From positions 1-64,000 of the forward strand of contig JADJMD010000015.1 of the NCBI GenBank assembly GCA_016709765.1: a stretch of 64,000 nt of DNA, written 5' to 3'. This document shows, piece after piece, positions 19,159 through 28,120 of the stretch. The position numbers were made by a program, and so were the translations under genes. Under the pieces are notes generated by a model. That model was not told where the DNA came from. It saw only the letters and a program-made list of their open reading frames with translations, and ran no database searches. Within the stretch, counting starts at the first letter, position 1. Each line of letters opens with the position of its first letter. The stretch is from Ignavibacteriales bacterium (GTDB taxonomy: Bacteria; Bacteroidota; Ignavibacteria; Ignavibacteriales; Ignavibacteriaceae).

Positions 19159-19622
19159 AAAAATATTTCTCAACATTTCAAATATTAATTGTTGCCAATA
19201 TATTTTTTCTTCAAGTTCCCACAACTTTTTCACAGGCTAATAAATTAAATAATATTGAACGAGGAACACTTAGTATAAAAATTTCCGGATTTGAGAATGA
19301 CAAAGGCGACTGTTGGTTCGCCTTAGATAATTCTAAAGATGTCTATGAAAGTAAGGATTCAGTTTTTATTGGGAAAATTCTGACAATAATTAATCGTGGT
19401 GTTCAGTTAAGAATTGATTCACTCGAGTATGGATATTATGCGATAAAAGTTTTTCACGATGAGAATTGTAATGGAATACTTGATTTAAATTTTTTGGGTA
19501 TTCCTACAGAAGATTATGGTTATTCTAATAATGTCAGTGGATGGTTCGGTCCACCTAAATGGGAAAAAACCAGGTTCCTGTTTAATAAAAGTGAAATGAC
19601 CATCGAAATATCAGTTGATTAA
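19155..19622 (+). CDS. Secreted DUF2141 protein at the end of the carotenoid operon
   Basis: 155 residues with an N-terminal signal peptide (FQILIVANIFFLQVPTTFSQ) and a mature beta-rich domain. It carries the DUF2141 pattern: YAIKVFHDENCNG, LDLNFLGIPTEDYGYSNN and FGPPKWEKTRF. The function of the family is not established; members often sit beside carotenoid genes. The TTG start overlaps the crtU stop (TTGA) and has AAGGA about nine bases upstream, so it is translated as part of the operon. It may act in the periplasm, perhaps binding or delivering the pigment; that is speculation. Confidence 0.8.
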   Translation: MKKYFSTFQILIVANIFFLQVPTTFSQANKLNNIERGTLSIKISGFENDKGDCWFALDNSKDVYESKDSVFIGKILTIINRGVQLRIDSLEYGYYAIKVFHDENCNGILDLNFLGIPTEDYGYSNNVSGWFGPPKWEKTRFLFNKSEMTIEISVD

Positions 19623-19760
19623 TACTCGAGGCAACAAATTTAGATTACTATTTGGCGAAGAAAACATTTTGTGTTGTATGCTTGATATTCAAGATTGAAT
19701 TAAATTCTGAAGGTGAATTTTTTTTGGAGAGAGTTGAGGTTTCGCAACAATTATTATGGA

Positions 19761-20495
19761 TTATAAATCCTTCAAATAATCTGCACCACCTAAAGAATTT
19801 ATTTGTCTTATTATCCAATTTTGTCTCCCACGAAGATAACCGCTTGGTTTAACCGCAGAATATTTTTTGGGATTTGGTAACATGGCTGCTAAAAGTGCAG
19901 CTTGAGCAATTGTAAGTTTTGAGGCAGGTTTTTTAAAATATGCAACACTTGCGGTTCCAACACCAAAAATTTTATCACCCATTTCTGCAATGTTCATGTG
20001 TACTTCAAGAATTCTTTGCTTATCCCACAACAACTCAATTAATAATGCGAAGTACGCTTCAATTCCTTTTCGTATAAAACTTTTTCCTTCCCACAGAAAT
20101 AAATTTTTTGCTACTTGTTGTGTGATTGTACTTGCGCCTCGAACTCTTCTGCCCCGTTTGTTTTCTTTTAATGCTTTTTTAATCTGCTTAATATCAAATC
20201 CAAAATGATTTGGGAAATTCTGGTCTTCAGCAGCTACAATTGCAATCGGCATAAACTTAGAAACATCATCATAATCCACCCAATGATAATTTATTAATTC
20301 AAATTCTCCATGAAAGAACGCGGCAATTTGTCTTTGAACCATAATTGAACTTGTAACAGGATTTATCCATCGCATTGCAAAAACAATCAGTATAGTTAAT
20401 ACAAAGAAAATAATCGCAAACTTCATTATCCATTTAAAGATGCGAAATAATTTTTGTTTAAATGATATTTTTTTTGATGATGATTTTTTTGTCAT
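19761..20495 (-). CDS. mtgA: Monofunctional peptidoglycan glycosyltransferase MtgA
   Basis: GT51 enzyme that polymerises lipid II into glycan strands at the outer face of the inner membrane. 244 residues with one N-terminal membrane anchor (about 20-45), then AAEDQNFPNHFGFD (catalytic Glu), RGASTITQQVAKNLFLW, a RKGIEAYFALLIELLW stretch and QAALLAAMLPNPKKY. No transpeptidase domain follows, which separates it from class A penicillin-binding proteins. It lies 11 bases after yidD on the same strand, so the two are probably co-transcribed. Confidence 0.93.
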   Translation of the reverse strand: MTKKSSSKKISFKQKLFRIFKWIMKFAIIFFVLTILIVFAMRWINPVTSSIMVQRQIAAFFHGEFELINYHWVDYDDVSKFMPIAIVAAEDQNFPNHFGFDIKQIKKALKENKRGRRVRGASTITQQVAKNLFLWEGKSFIRKGIEAYFALLIELLWDKQRILEVHMNIAEMGDKIFGVGTASVAYFKKPASKLTIAQAALLAAMLPNPKKYSAVKPSGYLRGRQNWIIRQINSLGGADYLKDL

Positions 20496-20506
20496 AGAAT
20501 TAATAA

Positions 20507-20764
20507 TTATGGAACCGGATCATAACCACTTCCGCCCCATGGATGACATCTTGAAATTCTTTTAATTCCCAACCATCCGCCTTTTAACAAACCGTACTTT
20601 TTTAAAGCCTCTAAAGTGTAGTGTGAACAAGTTGGAGAATATCTGCATGATGATGGAAATAACGGAGATATTAGTAGTTGATAAATCTTGATAAGCAGAA
20701 TAAATGGAACTGCTAATAGTTTTAAGATGATATGTAAATGATTTTTATCTGTCAATTCAATCAA
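20507..20764 (-). CDS. yidD: Membrane protein insertion efficiency factor YidD
   Basis: 85 residues with the full YidD signature: YQLLISPLFPSSCRYSPTCS, then a Tyr-rich helix and ISRCHPWGGSGYDPVP at the C-terminus. It is a small amphipathic inner-membrane protein that assists YidC-dependent insertion. It is usually near yidC/rnpA but here stands with mtgA. The three conserved Cys are present. Start ATG at 20764; a short hydrophobic N-terminal helix follows. Confidence 0.93.
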   Translation of the reverse strand: MIELTDKNHLHIILKLLAVPFILLIKIYQLLISPLFPSSCRYSPTCSHYTLEALKKYGLLKGGWLGIKRISRCHPWGGSGYDPVP

Positions 20765-20921
20765 TATTTGGGATTAACTTATCAAATATTATCATATTTT
20801 TTATCATAAAAACGAACAAATGATAAATAAATGACAATGCTCACGATTAAACTTTGAATTTTGTTTTTTTTATCGGTTAATTTGCAAGCGTTTTTTTTAA
20901 CAATATAATATAATATCATAT

Positions 20922-23267
20922 ATGCCAAAAAATTTAGTTATAGTAGAATCACCTGCAAAAGCAAAGACAATTGAAGGCTATCTCGGTAAAGATTTTCTTG
21001 TCACATCAAGTTACGGGCACATCCGCGATCTGGAAAAGAAAAACAAAGGTGTTGATATTGAGAACGGATTTAAACCTATCTATAAAATATCAGAAGAGAA
21101 AAAGAAAGTTGTTACAGAATTAAAAAAACTTTCTAAAAAAGCTGAAATGATTTGGCTCGCAACTGACGAAGACCGTGAAGGTGAGGCAATTTCATGGCAT
21201 CTTAAAGAGGCTTTGGAACTTGATGATGATAAAATTCAACGAATTGTTTTTGATGAAATTACTAAAACAGCAATTCTTAATGCGATTAAAAATCCACGAA
21301 AAATTGATTACCATCTTGTTGATGCACAGCAGGCAAGAAGAATCTTAGATCGTTTGGTTGGATTTGAAATTTCCGGAGTTTTATGGAGAAAAATACAATC
21401 AAAACTTTCTGCCGGCAGAGTTCAATCTGTAGCGGTAAGATTAATTGTTGAACGCGAACGCGAAATTGATGCTTTTGTACCAGAACCACGATTTAAAGTC
21501 GTTGCTAACTTTATCGCAGAAGATGACAAAGGAAACAAATCAAATCTTAAAGCTGAGCTTGCTAGATATCTTAAAGATGAAAAAGAAGCTGAAGCATTTT
21601 TAAAGGAGTGCTCAAAATCAGAATTTACTATTGCTGATGTTGATAAAAAGCCGGTAAAAAAATCTCCTGCTGCTCCATTTACTACCTCAACTTTACAACA
21701 AGAGGCAGCAAGAAAATTGCGTTACTCTGTATCTCGCACAATGTTGCTTGCTCAAAGATTATACGAAGCAGGTAAAATAACTTATATGCGAACTGATTCT
21801 GTTAACCTTTCAGATTTTGCTATAGATGCTGCAGAGCAAGCTATTAAAAATGATTTTGGGAAAGAGTATTTACACCGAAGACAGTTTAAAACTAAATCTA
21901 AATCTGCTCAAGAGGCACACGAAGCTATTCGTCCTACTGATTTTAATAAAGAATCCGTTGATGGTCCCAAAGATGAGCAGGCTTTATATGAATTGATTTG
22001 GAAACGAGCCATCGCATCTCAGATGAGTGACGCAGAAATTGAACGCACAACCGCTAAAATAAAAATATCAGGGAACAAAGATGTTCTGACAGCAAAGGGA
22101 GAAGTAATAAAGTTTGATGGTTTCTTAAAAGTTTATCTTGAAGATACAGATGATGAAAACGCAGAAAATGGTGATGATTCAATTTTGCCCCCGTTAAAAG
22201 TTGGACAAATACTTGAAATGAAAGAAATTGTTGCAACAGAAAGATATACTCGTCCTTCTGCACGATTTACTGAAGCAAGTCTTGTTAAAAAATTAGAAGA
22301 ACTTGGAATCGGAAGACCATCTACCTATGCTCCAACTATAAGCACAATTCAAAAACGCGGATATGTTCACAAAGAAGAGCGAATGGGTATTGAGCGTGCT
22401 TTTAAAGTTTTAACATTGAACAAGAAAAAAGAAATTAAGCACGAGCAAAAAACAGAAATTACCGGTGCCGATAAGGGAAAACTTTTTCCTGCAGATATTG
22501 CGATGATTGTAACTGACTTTCTTAATCAACATTTTCCCCAAATAATGGATTATCAGTTTACAGCGCATGTAGAAGATGAGCTTGATGAAATTGCTCTTGG
22601 AAAAATGAGTTATTCAAAAATGCTTGAAGAATTTTATCATCCGTTTCATGAAAAAGTTGAGCACACAACGGAAACAAGCGAACGTGCTTCCGGTGAAAGA
22701 ATTCTTGGCGTTGATCCAAAAACAAAAAAAACTGTTTCTGTTCGTATGGCGCGTTTTGGTCCAGTTGCTCAATTAACTGATCCAAATGATCCCGAAGCGA
22801 AACCAGAATATGCTGGAATAAGAAGAGACCAGAAATTAGAATTGATAACTCTTGAAGAAGCATTAGTATTATTTAAACTGCCACGCGTAGTTGGAAATTT
22901 TGAAGAGAAGGAAGTTGTTGCGGCAATCGGAAGATTTGGACCTTACTTAAGACACGATGGAAAATTTTATTCATTAAAAAAAGAATATGATCCACACACA
23001 GTTTCTGAACAAGATGCGATAATTGTTATTGAAGCTAAGCGTGTTGCTGATGCAGAAAAGTTTATCAAAGTTTTTGATGAAGATCCAACATTCCAGATTC
23101 TTAACGGTAGATGGGGACCATATTTAAAAGCTGGAAAGAAAAACGTTAAACTTCCTAAAGATCGTGACCCGGCTTCCTTTACTTACGAAGAATGTGTGGA
23201 GCTTGATAAAAACGCAGTTGAGACTAAAGGTAAGAAACGAGTTTTTAGAAAGAAGAAAGAAGAATAA
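20922..23267 (+). CDS. topA: DNA topoisomerase I
   Basis: Type IA topoisomerase that relaxes negative supercoils. 781 residues, intact. TOPRIM domain at the N-terminus (LVIVESPAKAKTIEGYLG, and WLATDEDREGEAISWHL for the metal-binding DxDxE). The active-site Tyr is in AGKITYMRTDSVNLS (about residue 289). The tail lacks the CxxC zinc fingers of the E. coli enzyme and instead has repeated GRFGPYL/GRWGPYLKAG blocks, the topoisomerase C-terminal repeat common in Bacteroidota and other phyla. The promoter must lie in the 157-base gap shared with the divergent yidD. Confidence 0.96.
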   Translation: MPKNLVIVESPAKAKTIEGYLGKDFLVTSSYGHIRDLEKKNKGVDIENGFKPIYKISEEKKKVVTELKKLSKKAEMIWLATDEDREGEAISWHLKEALELDDDKIQRIVFDEITKTAILNAIKNPRKIDYHLVDAQQARRILDRLVGFEISGVLWRKIQSKLSAGRVQSVAVRLIVEREREIDAFVPEPRFKVVANFIAEDDKGNKSNLKAELARYLKDEKEAEAFLKECSKSEFTIADVDKKPVKKSPAAPFTTSTLQQEAARKLRYSVSRTMLLAQRLYEAGKITYMRTDSVNLSDFAIDAAEQAIKNDFGKEYLHRRQFKTKSKSAQEAHEAIRPTDFNKESVDGPKDEQALYELIWKRAIASQMSDAEIERTTAKIKISGNKDVLTAKGEVIKFDGFLKVYLEDTDDENAENGDDSILPPLKVGQILEMKEIVATERYTRPSARFTEASLVKKLEELGIGRPSTYAPTISTIQKRGYVHKEERMGIERAFKVLTLNKKKEIKHEQKTEITGADKGKLFPADIAMIVTDFLNQHFPQIMDYQFTAHVEDELDEIALGKMSYSKMLEEFYHPFHEKVEHTTETSERASGERILGVDPKTKKTVSVRMARFGPVAQLTDPNDPEAKPEYAGIRRDQKLELITLEEALVLFKLPRVVGNFEEKEVVAAIGRFGPYLRHDGKFYSLKKEYDPHTVSEQDAIIVIEAKRVADAEKFIKVFDEDPTFQILNGRWGPYLKAGKKNVKLPKDRDPASFTYEECVELDKNAVETKGKKRVFRKKKEE

Positions 23268-23278
23268 ATTTTAAGTCA

Positions 23279-23313
23279 TTCTAGGCTTGATCCGGAATCT
23301 CTAGAAATTTTTT
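23279..23313 (+). terminator. Hairpin with T tract after topA, within a repeat-like sequence
   Basis: Arms TTCTAG and CTAGAA (23279-23284, 23301-23306) enclose a short CCGG-centred stretch and are followed by ATTTTTT. It stands 11 bases past the topA stop. The sequence GGCTTGATCCGGAATCT resembles a scattered intergenic repeat found in many bacterial genomes, so this may be a repeat reused as a terminator. Weak stem; low certainty. Confidence 0.35.
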
Positions 23314-23409
23314 AAGAACCTTAACCCATTCAGGTTGAATATGCTCTTTGCATCGCTTAACACATCAAAGTATATTTATATTTAATTATAAAATAATTGT
23401 GAAATTAAA

Positions 23410-24222
23410 ATGACCATATCATCAATTTTCTGGGATGTAAGTCCTGAAATAGTAAAACTCGGACCAATAACTTTGCGCTGGTATGGATTACTATTTGCTT
23501 CAGGTTTTGTATTTGGATATTTAATTCTCACTAAAATTTATAAGCTCGAAAAAAAGCCGCAAGCTGATCTTGAACAACTTTCAATTTATGTTATTCTCGG
23601 CACTGTAATTGGCGCGCGATTAGGACATTGTTTGTTTTACGATCCCGTTTATTATTTATCAAATCCACTAGAAATACTTAAAGTTTGGGAAGGCGGACTT
23701 GCAAGTCATGGTGCGGCCATTGGAATTCCATTTTCAATATATCTTCTTACTAAAAAGCAAAAAGATAAAACAATGTTATGGATTCTCGACCGTGTTGTAA
23801 TTGTTGTTGCTCTTGCAGCGGTTCTTATTCGGTTAGGTAATTTATTTAATTCGGAAATTATTGGTACTGCAACTGATCTACCATGGGCATTTATCTTTTC
23901 AAGGGTAGATGAAGTCCCTCGCCATCCAGCACAATTGTATGAATCAATTTTTTATTTGATTTCTTTTTTAATCCTATATTTTGTGTACTATAAAACTAAA
24001 AAAAAATCTAAACAAGGATATATCTTTGGATTATTTCTCGTTTTGATTTTTGGATTCAGATTTTTTATTGAATTTATTAAAGTTGAACAATCTGCGTTTG
24101 AAAAAGGAATGGTTTTGGATATGGGACAATTGCTGAGCATTCCATTCGTTATTGGAGGATTATATTTTATGTTTAGAAAACAAAACGAAATTGTAACTAA
24201 CAAATCAAAAGGGCAAAAATAG
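23410..24222 (+). CDS. lgt: Prolipoprotein diacylglyceryl transferase Lgt
   Basis: Inner-membrane enzyme that moves diacylglycerol from phosphatidylglycerol to the lipobox Cys of pre-lipoproteins. 270 residues, about seven membrane helices. It shows ITLRWYGLLFASGF near the start, RLGHCLFYDP and GGLASHGAAIGI (conserved His), IRLGNLFNSEIIG (conserved Arg/Asn) and PRHPAQLYE with FRFFIEF at the end. The lipoproteins predicted at 41212, 52049 and 55564 would be its substrates. Start ATG 23410. Confidence 0.95.
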   Translation: MTISSIFWDVSPEIVKLGPITLRWYGLLFASGFVFGYLILTKIYKLEKKPQADLEQLSIYVILGTVIGARLGHCLFYDPVYYLSNPLEILKVWEGGLASHGAAIGIPFSIYLLTKKQKDKTMLWILDRVVIVVALAAVLIRLGNLFNSEIIGTATDLPWAFIFSRVDEVPRHPAQLYESIFYLISFLILYFVYYKTKKKSKQGYIFGLFLVLIFGFRFFIEFIKVEQSAFEKGMVLDMGQLLSIPFVIGGLYFMFRKQNEIVTNKSKGQK

Positions 24223-24376
24223 ATTTTTAACTGAATTTTGATTACTAATTTATGTGATTTTGATTATCAGAAGATAAATCACATTTACTCTTAATTCTCT
24301 TGCCCATTCTGGAAACACAAACAATTATTCTCTAATTTTACTACCAATTAAAAACTTTATTCTATAAGGAGCATTT

Positions 24377-25765
24377 ATGTTCGATAAGCAAGTTTATATT
24401 GATCGCAGGGCTGACTTAAAGAAAAATTTTAAAAACGGTGTGTTAATATTTCTTGGCAATGACGAATCAGCGATGAACTATGCTGGCAACACCTATACGT
24501 TCAGACAGGATAGTTCTTTTCTTTATTACTTTGGACTTGATATACCAAATTTGGTTGGCATTATTGATATCGATGAAGATAAAGAAATTATTTTCGGATA
24601 TGAATTCACAATAGAAGATATCGTTTGGATGGGACCACAACCAAAACTTCTTGAACTTGCAGACCAAATTGGAGTTGCACAGGCAGAACATGTTGATAAT
24701 TTAAAAAAATATTTAAAATCTAAAATCACAAAAAAAGTTAAAATTAATTTTCTTCCAACGTACCGTGGCGATCAATCACTTAAGCTTGCAGATTTACTTG
24801 GTGAAAATCCTTACAAACTAAAAAGTAAAATCTCCAAAAAATTAATTGAAGCTGTTGTCGCTCAACGTTCTATTAAAGGCGATGAAGAGGTTGCAGAAAT
24901 TGAATATGCAATGGAAATTGCTTATCAGATGCACATTGCTGCAATGCGTATGGCAAAACCCGGAGTTATTGAAAGAGATATCGCTGGTGCAATTGAAGGA
25001 ATTGCGGCTTCTTTGGGTGCCGGACTTTCTTTTCCCGCTATAGTCTCTAAAAATGGACAAACTCTTCACAATCATTATCATAATAATGTTTTAAAGGAAG
25101 GTGACTTACTTGTTTGTGATGCTGGTGCGGAGTCACTGCTTCATTATGCAAGTGATATTACACGTACAACTCCTGTTGGAGGAAAGTTTTCTTATCGACA
25201 AAAAGAAATTTATGAAATCGTTCTTACCGCACAGAAAAATGCTATAAACATGATTAAACCCGGTGTGTTACATTCTGATGTTCATTTAACTGCTGCTAAA
25301 ATTATTGCGGCTGGTTTATCACAAATAGGAATTATGAAAGGTGATTTAAATGCTGCTGTAAAAGCTGGTGCACATGCACTCTTCTTTCCACACGGACTTG
25401 GACATATGATGGGTCTTGATGTACACGATATGGAAAATCTTGGAGAAAATCTGGTAGGATATGATGCGAAAACAAAAAGAAGTGATCAGTTTGGATTGGC
25501 TTATTTAAGATTAGCTAAAGAACTACAGCCTGGTTTTGTTTTTACGTGTGAGCCTGGAATTTATTTTATTCCAGAATTAATTGATCAGTGGAAAGCTAAA
25601 AAGAAATTTAAGAATTACATTAACTACGATAAGCTTGAAGAGTATCGTAACTTTGGTGGAATTAGAATAGAAGATGATATTTTAGTCACACAAAATGGAT
25701 ACAAAGTTCTTGGTCGTCCAATTCCAAAAGAAATTGATGATGTTGAGGCTTGGGCTAAATCCTAA
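24377..25765 (+). CDS. pepP: Xaa-Pro aminopeptidase (M24B)
   Basis: Cytoplasmic metallopeptidase releasing N-terminal residues ahead of proline. 462 residues: an N-terminal creatinase-like domain (FLGNDESAMNYAGNTYTFRQ) and a C-terminal pita-bread domain. The five metal ligands are visible: Asp in LVCDAGAE, Asp in SDITRT, His in FFPHGLGHMMGLDVHD, Glu in TCEPGIYF and Glu in GGIRIEDD. A good ribosome site AAGGAG lies just upstream of ATG 24377. Confidence 0.93.
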   Translation: MFDKQVYIDRRADLKKNFKNGVLIFLGNDESAMNYAGNTYTFRQDSSFLYYFGLDIPNLVGIIDIDEDKEIIFGYEFTIEDIVWMGPQPKLLELADQIGVAQAEHVDNLKKYLKSKITKKVKINFLPTYRGDQSLKLADLLGENPYKLKSKISKKLIEAVVAQRSIKGDEEVAEIEYAMEIAYQMHIAAMRMAKPGVIERDIAGAIEGIAASLGAGLSFPAIVSKNGQTLHNHYHNNVLKEGDLLVCDAGAESLLHYASDITRTTPVGGKFSYRQKEIYEIVLTAQKNAINMIKPGVLHSDVHLTAAKIIAAGLSQIGIMKGDLNAAVKAGAHALFFPHGLGHMMGLDVHDMENLGENLVGYDAKTKRSDQFGLAYLRLAKELQPGFVFTCEPGIYFIPELIDQWKAKKKFKNYINYDKLEEYRNFGGIRIEDDILVTQNGYKVLGRPIPKEIDDVEAWAKS

Positions 25766-25790
25766 GAAAGATTTTAACGCCGGTGTGTGA

Positions 25791-25816
25791 AGACGCAGAG
25801 TTTATTTTCTGCGTCT
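25791..25816. terminator. Bidirectional hairpin between convergent pepP and iorB
   Basis: Perfect 9-bp stem AGACGCAGA/TCTGCGTCT with an 8-base loop. Flanking TTTTAAC (25773-25779) and GTTAAAA complete an outer A/T-rich arm, giving T-rich ends on both strands. It lies midway between two converging genes, as expected for a shared terminator. Confidence 0.6.
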
Positions 25817-25835
25817 CAGCGGTTAAAAAACGCAG

Positions 25836-26420
25836 TTACTTTTTGTGAGCTTCAGAAAAATCACGTCCAGCTGTTAATGCTTCTATGTTAAGCTGAACAA
25901 CTCTCTCTCCTTTCCTACCAAAGATTTTTTTTATTCCATTTTCTAAAGATTGATACGGAACATCTAAAAATGGAGATGCTGCACCAAGCATTATCATATT
26001 TGATGATCGTGGAGACTTTACTTGTCGCGCCATTTCATCAGCGTTAAGTGCGATTTGGTGCGGAAGTTTTTCAATCTCGGCGAGTAATTCTTTCATATCA
26101 GGATAATCCGAAATATTAACAAACGGAGTTGTGTTAGTTACAAGCCATCCATTTTCAGAAAGCCAGGGTAAATATCGTAATGATTCCATTGGCTCAACTG
26201 AAATTATTAAGTCTGCACTTCCTTCGGGAATTAAATCGCTGGCAATTTCTTGTTCAGAAATTCTAAGGTGAGACTGCACAGCTCCACCGCGCTGACTCAT
26301 TCCATGGACTTCTGCTTGTTTTAAATAAAGATGATTTTCAAGTGCTGCCATTCCAACCACTGCAGCAATTGAAAGTATTCCTTGTCCACCAACTCCAGCT
26401 AAAATTATATCTGATTTCAT
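25836..26420 (-). CDS. iorB: Indolepyruvate oxidoreductase subunit beta
   Basis: 194 residues, the gamma-type domain of 2-oxoacid:ferredoxin oxidoreductases. It starts IILAGVGGQGILSIAAV and has QAEVHGMSQRGGAVQSHLR, the standard IorB signatures. With IorA it oxidatively decarboxylates aryl-2-oxoacids such as indolepyruvate (from Trp, Phe, Tyr breakdown) to aryl-acetyl-CoA, or runs in reverse in anaerobes. Its ATG overlaps the iorA stop (ATGA), so the two subunits are translationally coupled. Confidence 0.93.
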   Translation of the reverse strand: MKSDIILAGVGGQGILSIAAVVGMAALENHLYLKQAEVHGMSQRGGAVQSHLRISEQEIASDLIPEGSADLIISVEPMESLRYLPWLSENGWLVTNTTPFVNISDYPDMKELLAEIEKLPHQIALNADEMARQVKSPRSSNMIMLGAASPFLDVPYQSLENGIKKIFGRKGERVVQLNIEALTAGRDFSEAHKK

Positions 26421-28039
26421 TGTGCAACCTCTTCAACTTTAGCTTTCTGATCTTTTTTATTTTTAGCTACCATTTGCACAATGCACTCTCTTCTTGGGAT
26501 TATAACAGAAACTCCCTCGTACAACATTTCTTCTCGAAGAACTTTAACCATTTCATCGTGGAATTTTGGCAACGGAGTTAAAACTTTTACATGGTCCGGT
26601 TTTACGCCCAGCCCGATACAAATTTCTTCTAATCTTCCGGTAGCGTGCGAAGCTTGTCCGCCTGTCATACCTGTTGTGCCATTATCAGAAATTATTACTG
26701 TAATGGGAGTATTTTCCACAACAGCATCAAGTAAGGCTGTCATTCCGCTGTGCGTAAAAGTAGAATCACCAATAACAGCTATTGCAGGATGAACGCCAGC
26801 ATCAGCAGCGCCTTTAGCCATTGTAATTGATGCGCCCATATCAACACAAGAGTTAATTGAATTCCATGGAGGCAGAGCACCAAGAGTGTAACATCCGATA
26901 TCAGAAAAAACTTTTTGCTTTCCAAACTCTAACATGGTTTCATTTAACGCATTATATATATCACGATGACTGCAGCCTGAACATAATTCAGGTGGACGGT
27001 TTGCAACGATATCTGGAACTTTCATTCCAACCTTTACTTCTTTACCTAATGCCTTTGCAACAATATCAGGATTCAATTCTCCATCACGCGGAATTGTACC
27101 ATCCAATCTTCCTTTGATCTTACTATTCTTATCTAAATATCCTTTTAACATTTCTTCAACAAGAGGATAACCATCTTCAAGAACTAAAACCTGCTCACAC
27201 TCGCTTACAAGTTTCTCAACTTTTGCAAAAGGAAGCGGATACTGACCAAGCTGCAAAACAGGATTTGTAAATTTTCTATCCTGATAATTTTCCATCAAAT
27301 AATTAAAAGCAATTCCGCACGCGATAATGCCAAGTGATTTATTTCTTGCAGGATAAAATGTATTAAAAGATGATCTTTCGGATTCCTGTTCCATAAGTGA
27401 TTGCAATCCCAATAAACCCTTATATCTTTTTCTTGCGTTCGATGGAAGCAGCACAAACTGAATTGGATCTTCCGGATACGTAAGTTTATTTTCATTTTTT
27501 AATGGGCGTGTTTCAACTCCTGCTCGTGAGTGTGAAAGCCTTGTTGTAATTCTAATCATTACAGGAATTTTTAATTTTTCTGACAACTCAAAAGCTTCGT
27601 AAGCCATATCATAAGCTTCCTGCTGATTAGCCGGTTCCAAAATCGGAATCATTGCAAACTTTCCGAAGAAGCGTGAATCCTGTTCGTTTTGTGATGAGTG
27701 CATTGAGGGGTCATCTGCAACTGTAACAACTAATCCGCCGTTAACACCAGTTATTGCAGAGTTGATAAAAGCATCCGCAGCAACATTTAATCCAACGTGT
27801 TTCATACAAATCATTGTACGCTTGCCGGCATAACTCATTCCAAGTCCTGCTTCCATTGCAGTTTTTTCGTTTGCGGACCATTGACTGTGAAGTTTTCTTT
27901 CTAGTGCAATCTTATTGTGTTGAATGTATTCGGTTATTTCTGTGGAAGGTGTTCCTGGATAAGCATAAACGCCCGACATTCCGCCATCAATTGCGCCTTG
28001 CGCTATTGCTTCTGCACCAAGTAATAAAAGCTTTTCCAT
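26417..28039 (-). CDS. iorA: Indolepyruvate oxidoreductase subunit alpha, without ferredoxin domain
   Basis: 540 residues. The N-terminal pyrimidine-binding domain has LLLGAEAIAQGAIDGG and GVYAYPGTPSTEITEY. The CoA-region motif PPELCSGCSHRDIYN comes in the middle. The TPP-binding stretch is VIGDSTFTHSGMTALLDAV with DNGTTGMTGGQ. The chain stops shortly after VIIPRRECI with a charged tail; the C-terminal 2[4Fe-4S] ferredoxin domain of archaeal-type IorA (C-x2-C-x2-C-x3-C) is absent. This shorter form appears normal for Bacteroidota-like lineages, but electrons must then pass to a separate acceptor. A ribosome site (GAGAGGA) precedes ATG 28039. Confidence 0.92.
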   Translation of the reverse strand: MEKLLLLGAEAIAQGAIDGGMSGVYAYPGTPSTEITEYIQHNKIALERKLHSQWSANEKTAMEAGLGMSYAGKRTMICMKHVGLNVAADAFINSAITGVNGGLVVTVADDPSMHSSQNEQDSRFFGKFAMIPILEPANQQEAYDMAYEAFELSEKLKIPVMIRITTRLSHSRAGVETRPLKNENKLTYPEDPIQFVLLPSNARKRYKGLLGLQSLMEQESERSSFNTFYPARNKSLGIIACGIAFNYLMENYQDRKFTNPVLQLGQYPLPFAKVEKLVSECEQVLVLEDGYPLVEEMLKGYLDKNSKIKGRLDGTIPRDGELNPDIVAKALGKEVKVGMKVPDIVANRPPELCSGCSHRDIYNALNETMLEFGKQKVFSDIGCYTLGALPPWNSINSCVDMGASITMAKGAADAGVHPAIAVIGDSTFTHSGMTALLDAVVENTPITVIISDNGTTGMTGGQASHATGRLEEICIGLGVKPDHVKVLTPLPKFHDEMVKVLREEMLYEGVSVIIPRRECIVQMVAKNKKDQKAKVEEVAQ

Positions 28040-28120
28040 TTTTCCTCTCTTTCTATCATCAGGATGGAAATTTCAAAATTTTTAATAATCAAAAATAAGT
28101 AAATGGATTGTGTTTTCTAA

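Noticed and set aside
19652..19852. 66-codon plus-strand frame after the carotenoid operon
   Set aside because: It overlaps the 3' end of mtgA on the other strand, has no ribosome site and a composition unlike the neighbours.
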